Origin: Chloroflexota bacterium
GTDB taxonomy: Bacteria; Chloroflexota; UBA6077; JACCZL01
Assembly: GCA_013695975.1 (NCBI GenBank)
Contig: JACCZL010000258.1
Span: 1 to 9,538, forward strand
DNA: 9,538 nt
Direction of reading: 5' to 3'
A model generated the notes under the pieces. That model did not search any database. It was not told the DNA's origin and saw only the letters and a list, made by a program, of their open reading frames with translations. A program made the translations under genes and the position numbers. This document shows, piece by piece, positions 1 to 5,540 of the stretch; position 1 is the first letter of the stretch; every line of letters starts with the position of its first letter.

Positions 1-713
1 GGCTGACTCCGCGCGACCGTCAGCCGAATCTGGGCCGACTCGGGCAGGATCAAACTTTCGAGCGCGGACAGGTGGCCGGCGATCGGGACGATCGCGATCG
101 TGCGCAGATCCGGCGCCATCACGGGCCCACCCGCTGCCAGGGCGTAGGCCGTCGAGCCGGTCGCCGTCGCGACGACGAGCCCGTCGGCGGTGAAGCGAGT
201 CACGTAGTGCTCGTGGACCGCGAGGTCGATGCTGACCGCTCGTAAGGCGGCGCCACGCGCCACCACCACGTCGTTGAGCGCCAGGAGGGGGCTAGGTGGG
301 CGTGGGGCCGGCCCACTCGCCGATTCGCCGTCGAGGACCGCCGGCTTCACCTCGTCGCCGAGCTCTACCCGGAGCATCGCCCGCTCGTCCCGCCAGAAGT
401 CGCCCGCGAGGTACGGGCTCAGGCCGTCGGCCAGCTCGGTCGGCGCCAGCTCGGCCAGGAAGCTGAGCGTGCCCATGCCGACCGGGACGATCGCGACGCC
501 GGCGCGGATGGCCCAGCGCGCCGTTCGCAGCGTCGTACCATCTCCACCGAACGAGAGCGCCAGGTCGAAGCGGCTCGGATCGTGGCGCTCCAGCTCGAAC
601 GCCGAGAGCAGCGCCTGACCAATCCCACGACTGTCGAGCCAGGCCCCGGTCTGCCCGGCGCTCTCGGCCGTTTCCGGACGGTACGGCTGGTGGATCAGGG
701 CGACCCGCATCAT
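1..713 (-). CDS. nadK: NAD kinase (ATP-NAD kinase), C-terminus beyond window
   Basis: Phosphorylates the 2'-hydroxyl of NAD to give NADP in the cytoplasm. The 237 residues visible show the family's landmarks in order: the GGDGTTL phosphate-binding loop with the catalytic Asp at residues 56-62, an LND motif at 146-148, and the conserved TADGLVVATATGSTAYALAAG core at about 175-195. A VPIAGHLS segment at 209-216 matches the position of the usual P-x-x-PH-S stretch and keeps the His. The loop at 77-86 reads PVGMGTLSFL where most family members have G-V-N-x-G-x-LGFL. A Pro/Ala/Ser-rich insert lies at about 130-142. The ATG at 713 overlaps the tlyA stop by four bases (ATGA), pointing to translational coupling; a second ATG follows directly at 710. 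The protein lacks its last few dozen residues because the window ends. tlyA-nadK is a common bacterial pair, often followed by recN, which would lie outside. Identity is secure. Confidence 0.93.
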   Translation of the reverse strand, partial: MMRVALIHQPYRPETAESAGQTGAWLDSRGIGQALLSAFELERHDPSRFDLALSFGGDGTTLRTARWAIRAGVAIVPVGMGTLSFLAELAPTELADGLSPYLAGDFWRDERAMLRVELGDEVKPAVLDGESASGPAPRPPSPLLALNDVVVARGAALRAVSIDLAVHEHYVTRFTADGLVVATATGSTAYALAAGGPVMAPDLRTIAIVPIAGHLSALESLILPESAQIRLTVARSQ

Positions 714-1570
714 CGGGCGGCACAGCCCGCGGGCGAGACGGGCGCCTCGGCAAGCGCTCGGCTGATGGCGGCGGACGCTTCGGGCACGTCGCCCTCGTCG
801 GCACGACTCTCAATCCCGGCGTCGAGGTACAGGAAGAACTCGACGTTGCCGGCCGGGCCGCGAATCGGCGAGGCGGTCAGGTCGCGCGGGGCGAAGCCGT
901 GCGCGGCGCACCACGCCCAGAGGTCGACCAGGACTCGACGGTGGACCTCTCGGTCGCGGACGACGCCGCCCCGCCCGACCTGCCCGCGACCTGCCTCGAA
1001 TTGAGGCTTGACGAGGGCCACGATCGGCCCGCCCTCGCGCACGAGCCGCCGGATCGGTAGCAGGACGAGCCGGAGCGAGATGAAGGACAGGTCGACCACC
1101 GCCAGGTCCATCGACTCGGGAAGCTGCTCGAGGTAGCGGACGTTGGTCCGCTCCGACACCACCACGCGCGGGTCGTTACGCAAGCGCCAGTCGAGCTGGC
1201 CCCGACCGACGTCGACGGCGTAGACGCGGCGCGCCCCACGCCGCAGCAGGCAGTCGGTGAAGCCACCTGTCGAGGCGCCCGCGTCGAGACAGACCCGATC
1301 GGCAACGTCGATCGAGAAGCGGTTCAGGGCGTGCTCCAGCTTGACCCCCCCACGGCTGACGAAGCTGTCGGATGCCTCGACGGCAAGGGCGGCGTCGCGC
1401 GCCAGGAGCTGGCCCGCCTTTTCGGCGCGGCGCCCGTCGGCGCTCACCGCCCCGGCGAGGACCAGCGCCTGCGCCTTCTCGCGCGATCCGACGAGCCCGC
1501 GCTCGACGAGCAAGGCGTCGAGACGGACCCGTTCGACGCGCGGCGCGGCAGGACGCGGCGATCCTGGCAT
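710..1570 (-). CDS. tlyA: TlyA family rRNA 2'-O-methyltransferase
   Basis: SAM-dependent methyltransferase of the TlyA/hemolysin A family. Characterised members 2'-O-methylate cytidines of 16S and/or 23S rRNA, which in mycobacteria affects capreomycin sensitivity. An N-terminal S4 RNA-binding domain (about 15-75, RLDALLVERGLVGSREKA) is joined through SRGGVKLEHAL to an FtsJ-like Rossmann fold. The SAM-binding loop is LDAGASTGGFTDCLL at 95-109, followed by VYAVDVGRGQLDW. The K-D-K-E set of the fold is visible at K77, D160, K188 and E244. I chose the ATG at 1570 (286 residues). A GTG at 1630 would add 20 residues rich in Arg, Pro and Ser that do not look like the family, whereas GTGATCC just upstream of the ATG can pair with the usual 16S rRNA tail. 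It lies 128 bp after rpoD and ends inside the nadK start. Its exact rRNA target cannot be read from sequence. Confidence 0.93.
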   Translation of the reverse strand: MPGSPRPAAPRVERVRLDALLVERGLVGSREKAQALVLAGAVSADGRRAEKAGQLLARDAALAVEASDSFVSRGGVKLEHALNRFSIDVADRVCLDAGASTGGFTDCLLRRGARRVYAVDVGRGQLDWRLRNDPRVVVSERTNVRYLEQLPESMDLAVVDLSFISLRLVLLPIRRLVREGGPIVALVKPQFEAGRGQVGRGGVVRDREVHRRVLVDLWAWCAAHGFAPRDLTASPIRGPAGNVEFFLYLDAGIESRADEGDVPEASAAISRALAEAPVSPAGCAAR

Positions 1571-1587
1571 GAACGAGGGATCACTCC
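1571..1587 (-). promoter_or_regulatory. Extended Shine-Dalgarno-like site before tlyA
   Basis: On the minus strand the sequence GGAGTGATCC (1578-1587) lies eight bases before the ATG at 1570. It equals the complement of a typical 16S rRNA 3' tail (GGAGGTGATCC) with one G missing, so either GGAG or GTGATCC could pair. The GTGATCC register gives 7-base spacing. This favours the ATG over the upstream GTG. The organism's own 16S tail is not in the window. Confidence 0.4.
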
Positions 1588-1656
1588 GTGGGAGACTGGC
1601 TTTGCGACCCGGCGGCCAGACCAGGCGCACGAGTCCCTAATTTTCACACATCGGAG

Positions 1657-1704
1657 GCGTAGGGGCGCACGCCGTCCCCTGGCTCGATAGCGCTGCCCCT
1701 ACGC
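1657..1704. repeat. Imperfect inverted repeat with GTAGGGGC/GCCCCTAC arms at the rpoD stop
   Basis: Ten-base arms GCGTAGGGGC (1657-1666) and GCCCCTACGC (1695-1704) are perfect inverted copies separated by 28 bases. The right arm contains the rpoD stop codon. The arms share GTAGGGGC with the perfect palindrome at 7087-7114, so both may belong to one REP-like family, this one with a decayed centre. There is no T-tract directly after the stem in either direction, so an intrinsic terminator is less likely, although a stabilising 3' hairpin on the rpoD mRNA is possible. Confidence 0.6.
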
Positions 1705-2919
1705 GAGGTACTCGCGCAGGCGGTGTTGGAGGCGTGGGTGGCGGAGCTTGGTCAGCGCCTCGGACTCGATCTGACGGATGCGCTCGCGGCTCACGCCGAG
1801 CTCTTCGCCGATTTCGCCCAGGGTACGGTCGCAGCCGTCCTCGAGCCCAAAGCGCATCCGCAAGACCTGGCGCTCTCGGGAGCCCAACTCCATCAGGACC
1901 CCTTCGACCTGCATCTTCAGCATCGCCGCGTCGGCCGCGTCGGCCGGCGCCCGGGCGGTCTGATCGGCCACAAAGTCGGCGATCGTCGAACCGTCGTCAT
2001 CGCCGATCGGCGTCTCGAGCGAGATCGGCTGCCTGGCCGCTCGCAGGATGTGGCGGACCCGGTCGGGTGTGGCGCCCATCCGACCTGCGATCTCCTCGAC
2101 GGTCGGCTCACGCCCGAGGCCCTGCTGGAGCTCCCGCGCGGCCTTGTGGACGTTGCCGATCAACTCGATCATGTGGACCGGCACGCGAATCGTTCGGGAC
2201 TGATCGGCGATCGAGCGGGTTACCGCCTGGCGGATCCACCAGTAGGCGTAGGTGCTGAATCGGTAGCCCTTGCGGTAGTCGTACTTCTCGACCGCGCGTG
2301 CGAGCCCGATGTTGCCTTCCTGGATCAGGTCGAGCAACGGCAGACCCCGACCTACGTATTTGCGGGCGACCGAGACGACGAGCCGCAAGTTTGATTGCGT
2401 GAGCGTAGAGCGCGCCTCCACGCCGGCAGCGATGTCGCGCTGAAGCTGGGCGTCGTTATCGAGTACCCCACCCTCGGCGTGGTCGAGCGCCGTGCGCGCT
2501 GCCTCGCCGCGTTCCAGCGCGCGTGCCAGCTCGACCTCCTGCTCAGCCGTCAGCAGCGGCAGGCGACTGATGTCACGGAGATAGATCGCGGCCGGCGTGT
2601 CCGGCAGGATCTGTTCGGCTTCCAGGGCCGCCGCGCGCCGCGTCGCCGCGCCGGGCTCGGGCTCGTCGACTGCCAGCTCAGCGGCGCCAAGGCCCGAGCC
2701 GCCGCTCCAGGCGAGCGGTCGCGGCGTCTCCTCGTCGTCCGTCTCATCGGCGTCCAGCAGCTCGAAGCCAGCCTCTTCGAGCTTGTCGCGGATCTCGTCC
2801 AGATCGATCGGCCCGTCCAGGACGACGCCCGCCACGTCTGCGAGGGTGACAAACCCGCGCTCGCGACCGATCTGGTGAAGTCGCTCCTTCGCCGCTTCCT
2901 GCACCGCTGAGCGTACCAT
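1699..2919 (-). CDS. rpoD: Primary RNA polymerase sigma factor (sigma-70/SigA type)
   Basis: Directs RNA polymerase to -10/-35 promoters of most genes. At 406 residues it is the length of a compact SigA protein without the long insert of E. coli sigma-70. Region 1.1 spans about 5-58 (KERLHQIGRERGFVTLADVA), followed by an acidic linker. Region 1.2 is about 106-140 (DTPAAIYLRDISRLPLLTAE). Region 2 runs 176-246, including DLIQEGNIGLARAVEKYDY and the -10 recognition helix FSTYAYWWIRQAVTRSIADQ. Region 3 is about 250-332. Region 4 is about 343-402 with the -35 helix-turn-helix GEELGVSRERIRQIESEAL. The presence of region 1.1 supports the primary sigma factor rather than a group 2 paralogue. The ATG at 2919 has GGGGGAG three bases upstream. 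A TATAAT box stands about 57 bases before the start. The stop falls inside an inverted repeat. Confidence 0.95.
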   Translation of the reverse strand: MVRSAVQEAAKERLHQIGRERGFVTLADVAGVVLDGPIDLDEIRDKLEEAGFELLDADETDDEETPRPLAWSGGSGLGAAELAVDEPEPGAATRRAAALEAEQILPDTPAAIYLRDISRLPLLTAEQEVELARALERGEAARTALDHAEGGVLDNDAQLQRDIAAGVEARSTLTQSNLRLVVSVARKYVGRGLPLLDLIQEGNIGLARAVEKYDYRKGYRFSTYAYWWIRQAVTRSIADQSRTIRVPVHMIELIGNVHKAARELQQGLGREPTVEEIAGRMGATPDRVRHILRAARQPISLETPIGDDDGSTIADFVADQTARAPADAADAAMLKMQVEGVLMELGSRERQVLRMRFGLEDGCDRTLGEIGEELGVSRERIRQIESEALTKLRHPRLQHRLREYLA

Positions 2920-2941
2920 CGGCTCCCCCGTCGCTCACCGA

Positions 2942-2967
2942 GACCGTATCAGGTGGACCGCATCAGG
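2942..2967. repeat. Tandem 12-base direct repeat in the rpoD leader
   Basis: GACCGTATCAGG (2942-2953) and GACCGCATCAGG (2956-2967) match at 11 of 12 bases with a 14-base period. They sit between the predicted rpoD transcription start (near 2969) and the start codon, so they could bind a regulator in DNA or act in the 5' leader RNA. A chance duplication is possible. Confidence 0.5.
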
Positions 2968-2975
2968 CTCCCACC

Positions 2976-2981
2976 ATTATA
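2976..2981 (-). promoter_or_regulatory. rpoD promoter -10 box
   Basis: The minus strand reads an exact TATAAT here, in an AT-rich spot of an otherwise GC-rich gap. It predicts a start near 2969 and a leader of about 50 bases. The hexamer 17 bases upstream (2999-3004, minus ATCCCA) does not resemble TTGACA. The promoter may therefore depend on an activator or on upstream contacts. Confidence 0.6.
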
Positions 2982-3004
2982 CGGACGGCAGCGCCCGATG
3001 GGAT

Positions 3005-3016
3005 CACTCCGGAGTG
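3005..3016. promoter_or_regulatory. 12-bp palindrome just upstream of the rpoD -35 position
   Basis: CACTCCGGAGTG is a perfect palindrome. It ends directly beside the predicted -35 position of the rpoD promoter, about 36-47 bases before the predicted transcription start. That is a typical place for a dimeric activator or repressor. No known operator is recognised. Confidence 0.35.
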
Positions 3017-3078
3017 CCCAGCACGGTCGCCTTGAGCGCTTCACGGCAGAGTCTCTGGTACGGCGGAATCGGCGCCGG

Positions 3079-3110
3079 AAAACTCGAGCCTCGCGGGCAC
3101 GGGCGCGAGG
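3079..3110 (-). terminator. Probable intrinsic terminator after ffh
   Basis: On the minus strand CCTCGCG and CGCGAGG (3110-3104 and 3095-3089) form a 7-bp stem with an 8-base loop. Six bases later comes TTTT (3082-3079). The stem begins 18 bases after the ffh stop codon. The stem is strong but the T-tract is short and offset, so efficiency may be moderate. It separates ffh from the rpoD promoter. Confidence 0.5.
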
Positions 3111-3128
3111 TACGGCGGGGTCGCGCTC

Positions 3129-4472
3129 TCAGCCAGGGCCGAACGGGAAGCCGGCCGGCATCTTGCCGCGCGACATCATTTTCATCATCTTTTGCATCTG
3201 GCGGAACTGGTTTAGGAGCTGGTTGATGTCGGCGGTCGTGGTCCCGCTCCCGCGGGCGATGCGACGCTTGCGACTGCCGCCGATGATCTCGGGGTGGCGC
3301 CGCTCGTTGGGCGTCATCGACTGGATCATCGCCTCGATGCGCTTCATCGCCTTTTCGTCGATGTTGACGTCCTGGCCGCGGAGCGCCTGCGACATGCCCG
3401 GGATGAGCCCGAGGAGCTGATCCAAGGGGCCCATCTGGCGGACCTTGGTCATCTGGTCGAGAAAGTCCTCGAGGTCGAAGGTCGCGGTTCGCATCTTCTT
3501 CTGGAGCCGCTGCGCCTCGTCTTCGTCGGTGAGCTGCTGGGCTCGCTCGATCAGGGTCATCACGTCGCCCATGCCGAGGATGCGCGAGGCGATCCGATCG
3601 GCGTGGAAAGGCTCGAGCCCCTCCAGCTTCTCGCTCACCCCGATGAACTTGATCGGCACCCCGGCGACTGACCTCAACGAGAGCGCGGCGCCACCCCGGG
3701 CGTCGCTGTCCATCTTGGTCAAGACGACGCCGGTCACGCCGACGCGCTGATGGAACTGCTCGGCCACGCGCACCGCGTCCTGGCCGGTCATCGCGTCGGC
3801 GACGAGCAGGACCTCCGGCGGGTGGACCCGCCGCCGGATCTCGGCCACCTCGTCCATCATCGCTTCGTCGATCACGAGCCGCCCGGCCGTGTCGACGATC
3901 ACGTAGTTGAGGCCGTTGCGTTCAGCGTGCCGGACGGCGTCCTGGGCCAGCTCCGGCGGCTTGCGGCGCTCTTCGTGATAGACAGGGATGTCAAGCTGCC
4001 GGCCGAGGGTCTGGATCTGGATCACAGCCGCCGGGCGATAGGGATCAGCCGCGACCAACAACGGCCGCTGGCCCTGCTTGCGGAGCAGGAGGGCCAGCTT
4101 GGCGGCCGTGGTCGTCTTGCCCGAGCCTTGCAGGCCAACCAGCATGATGACGTTGGGCGGGGTCGGGGCGGTCGCCAGCTTGCTCGGACCGCCATCACCA
4201 CCGAGCATCTCGACCAGCTCGTCGTGGACGATCTTGACAACTTGCTGGGCAGGGTTCAGCCCGGTGAGCACCTCTGCGCCGAGCGCCTTGTCCTGGACCG
4301 TCTGGACAAACTGCTTGACCACCTTCAGGCTTACGTCGGCCTCGAGCAGGGCGATCCGAACCTCGCGGAGGGCAGCCTTGAGGTCGTCCTCGCTGACCCG
4401 CCCGCGACTGCTCAGCTTCCGAAAGACGCCCTGAAGGCGGTCGGACAGACTCTCAAACACGACCGTTGCCAC
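3129..4472 (-). CDS. ffh: Signal recognition particle protein (SRP54 homologue)
   Basis: GTPase subunit of the signal recognition particle. It binds signal sequences of nascent membrane proteins and docks with FtsY. The 447-residue protein has the N-domain bundle (about 1-95), then the G domain with P-loop GLQGSGKTT (113-121), ADPYRPAAV (142-150), DTAGRL (194-199), TKMD (252-255) and DARGGAAL (257-264). The M domain follows from about 300, with the finger-loop residues PLDQLLGLIPGMS and the RNA-binding stretch RIARGSGTTTADINQLL. It ends with a Met-rich helix and a short GFPFGPG tail. Two starts are possible: GTG at 4472 (overlapping ftsY by 20 bases) or GTG at 4460, which gives the common M-FESLSDRLQ beginning and an 8-base overlap. 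The partner 4.5S-type RNA is not in this window. Overlap with ftsY implies coupled translation of the SRP GTPase pair. Confidence 0.96.
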   Translation of the reverse strand: MATVVFESLSDRLQGVFRKLSSRGRVSEDDLKAALREVRIALLEADVSLKVVKQFVQTVQDKALGAEVLTGLNPAQQVVKIVHDELVEMLGGDGGPSKLATAPTPPNVIMLVGLQGSGKTTTAAKLALLLRKQGQRPLLVAADPYRPAAVIQIQTLGRQLDIPVYHEERRKPPELAQDAVRHAERNGLNYVIVDTAGRLVIDEAMMDEVAEIRRRVHPPEVLLVADAMTGQDAVRVAEQFHQRVGVTGVVLTKMDSDARGGAALSLRSVAGVPIKFIGVSEKLEGLEPFHADRIASRILGMGDVMTLIERAQQLTDEDEAQRLQKKMRTATFDLEDFLDQMTKVRQMGPLDQLLGLIPGMSQALRGQDVNIDEKAMKRIEAMIQSMTPNERRHPEIIGGSRKRRIARGSGTTTADINQLLNQFRQMQKMMKMMSRGKMPAGFPFGPG

Positions 4473-5394
4473 CGCCGACGAGCGCCTCGACGAAGTCGTC
4501 TGGATCGAAATCGCTCAAGTCGTCCATCTTCTCACCCGTACCGACGAAGAGGACCGGCGCCTGGACCGCCCGGGTGACGGCGAAGATTACGCCGCCCTTG
4601 GAGGAGCCGTCCAGCTTGGCCACGATCAAGCCGTCGAGACCGGCCGCCTTGGCAAATTGCTCCGCCTGGGTCACCGCGTTCTGCCCGGTCGTCGCGTCGA
4701 CGACCAGAATCGTCGTGACGTTGGGCACGTTCTGCTTGTCGATCACGCGGCGGACCTTCTTCAGCTCCTCCATCAAGTTGAATTTGGTGTGAAGCCGGCC
4801 GGCGGTGTCGATCAGGACGACGTCCGCCCCGCGTGCCCGCGTTGCGGTCAGCGCATCGAAGACTACCGAGCTCGGATCGGCTCCCGGCTGGTGGGCGATG
4901 ACCGGCAGCTTCGCCCGCTCGCCCCAGATCTTGAGCTGGTCGATCGCCGCGGCGCGGAACGTATCGGCCGCGGCCAGGACGACGTTGTAGCCCTGGCTCC
5001 GCCAGAGGTTGCCGAGCTTGGCAATGCTGGTCGTCTTGCCGACGCCGTTGACGCCGACCACCAGGACCGCCGAGAGCGTACCCCGCTCCACCAGGGTCCG
5101 CCGCGGGGCGATCTCCTCGAGGGCCGTGGCCAGCGCATCCTGGAGGGCGTCGAACAGGTCCTTCGAGCTCTGGATCTCGCCGGCGCGGTGCTCGCCGCGT
5201 AGCCGATCGAGGATCTCGTCAGTCAATTGGACGCCGACGTCGGCCTGGATCAGGAGCTCCTCGAGCCCGTCCCAGAGGTCGTCGTCGATCGGCCGCTCCG
5301 CCATGAGGAGCGTTCTGATCTTGCCGAAGAAGCCTGCCCGCGTCTTCTCGACGCCCTGGTCGAGCTTCTCTCGTCGAAACAGTCGGTTGAGCAT
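4453..5394 (-). CDS. ftsY: Signal recognition particle receptor FtsY
   Basis: Membrane-associated SRP receptor GTPase that pairs with Ffh to hand ribosome-nascent chains to the Sec translocon. From the ATG at 5394 it has 313 residues: a basic N-terminus (MLNRLFRREKLDQGVEK), an N domain to about 105, and a G domain with P-loop GVNGVGKTT (114-122), ADTFRAAAIDQLKIW (143-157), DTAGRLHTKFNLM (196-208), AKLDGSSKGG (259-268) and a C-terminal GEKMDDLSDFDPDDFV. It lacks the long acidic A domain of E. coli FtsY, as is common in many bacteria. The ATG at 5394 has GGAG five bases upstream (GGAGTGACG-ATG). A longer frame to 5484 would cover the promoter and encode no family-like sequence, so I reject it. 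It is the first gene of the minus-strand block and overlaps ffh. Confidence 0.96.
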   Translation of the reverse strand: MLNRLFRREKLDQGVEKTRAGFFGKIRTLLMAERPIDDDLWDGLEELLIQADVGVQLTDEILDRLRGEHRAGEIQSSKDLFDALQDALATALEEIAPRRTLVERGTLSAVLVVGVNGVGKTTSIAKLGNLWRSQGYNVVLAAADTFRAAAIDQLKIWGERAKLPVIAHQPGADPSSVVFDALTATRARGADVVLIDTAGRLHTKFNLMEELKKVRRVIDKQNVPNVTTILVVDATTGQNAVTQAEQFAKAAGLDGLIVAKLDGSSKGGVIFAVTRAVQAPVLFVGTGEKMDDLSDFDPDDFVEALVGGGNGRV

Positions 5395-5403
5395 CGTCAC
5401 TCC
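5395..5403 (-). promoter_or_regulatory. ftsY ribosome binding site
   Basis: The minus strand reads GGAGTGACG directly before the ATG at 5394. GGAG has five-base spacing. This sets the ftsY start in preference to an in-frame start 30 codons upstream. Confidence 0.6.
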
Positions 5404-5427
5404 GCGGCGGATAAGGACAGCTTCCAG

Positions 5428-5433
5428 ATTATG
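5428..5433 (-). promoter_or_regulatory. ftsY promoter -10 box
   Basis: The minus strand reads CATAAT, five of six matches to TATAAT, predicting a start near 5421 and a leader of about 27 bases before ftsY. No convincing -35 hexamer is seen at 16-18 bases. It lies ten bases from the opposing pth -10 box. Confidence 0.45.
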
Positions 5434-5443
5434 GCATTCCCGG

Positions 5444-5449
5444 TATACT
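5444..5449 (+). promoter_or_regulatory. pth-mfd promoter -10 box
   Basis: TATACT matches five of six consensus bases and predicts a start at about 5455-5457. The hexamer 17 bases upstream (CTTCCA, 5421-5426) is a poor -35. Polymerase here would cover the ftsY promoter region on the other strand, so the two promoters probably compete. Confidence 0.45.
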
Positions 5450-5454
5450 TTCGG

Positions 5455-5532
5455 GTGAAACCGCGGCCCGACGGGGCTGGCCACGAGGTCAGCCCTTTTT
5501 GCTGTTGCTCCCGTGCAGCGGGTCGGTTCTGA
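5455..5532 (+). CDS. Possible leader peptide upstream of pth
   Basis: A GTG at the predicted transcription start opens a 25-codon frame, MKPRPDGAG... ending ...FCCCSRAAGRF, with TGA at 5530-5532. The stop is two to fourteen bases before the candidate pth starts (5535, 5541, 5547). There is no Shine-Dalgarno, so translation would have to be leaderless. The frame runs through the hairpin at 5474-5500, so a translating ribosome could block terminator folding. Three Cys codons in a row (5500-5508) follow the T-tract. Open frames of this length are common by chance in high-GC DNA, and this same frame stays open upstream as an antisense shadow of ftsY, so the call is speculative. Confidence 0.2.
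   Translation: MKPRPDGAGHEVSPFCCCSRAAGRF
5464..5479 (+). promoter_or_regulatory. Hairpin competing with the pth leader terminator
   Basis: CGGCCC (5464-5469) can pair with GGGCTG (5474-5479) across a GACG loop, giving six pairs including one G-U. GGGCTG is also the first six bases of the terminator's 5' arm, so the two structures exclude each other, as in attenuators. It is weaker than the terminator stem, so it would need stabilising by a factor or by kinetics. Confidence 0.3.
5474..5500 (+). terminator. Intrinsic terminator (attenuator) in the pth leader
   Basis: GGGCTGGCC (5474-5482) pairs with GGTCAGCCC (5487-5495) over a four-base ACGA loop, giving nine pairs with one G-U. TTTTT follows immediately (5496-5500). 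This is a textbook intrinsic terminator shape. It lies downstream of the pth -10 box and about 40 bases before the pth start codon, so transcripts from that promoter must cross it. It may attenuate pth-mfd or stop antisense transcripts leaving the ftsY region. Confidence 0.7.
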
Positions 5533-5540
5533 AAGTGAGG

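Noticed and set aside
2257..2259. Tyr instead of Thr in the sigma -10 recognition helix (FSTYAYWW)
   Set aside because: I recall the same variant in many bacterial sigma factors, and the base-contacting residues around it are conserved, so no altered specificity is claimed.
1723..2394. Long plus-strand reading frame opposite rpoD
   Set aside because: It is the antisense of a strongly conserved sigma factor and its translation has no family-like motifs. Such frames are expected in high-GC DNA.
3017..3128. Possible SRP RNA gene near ffh
   Set aside because: I looked for the conserved GGAA-tetraloop domain with its asymmetric loops. GCCGGAAAACTC near 3074 lacks the paired flanks, so no RNA gene is supported.
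3750..4577. 275-residue plus-strand frame opposite ffh
   Set aside because: Antisense shadow of the Ffh G and N domains. It spans into ftsY and is rich in the usual Arg/His/Asp shadow composition.
1577..5404. TCACTCCG at 1581-1588, 3004-3011 and 5397-5404, each upstream of a minus-strand gene, as a shared operator
   Set aside because: The first and third fit Shine-Dalgarno function because they resemble the complement of the 16S tail. Only the rpoD copy is palindromic, and an 8-base match is weak.
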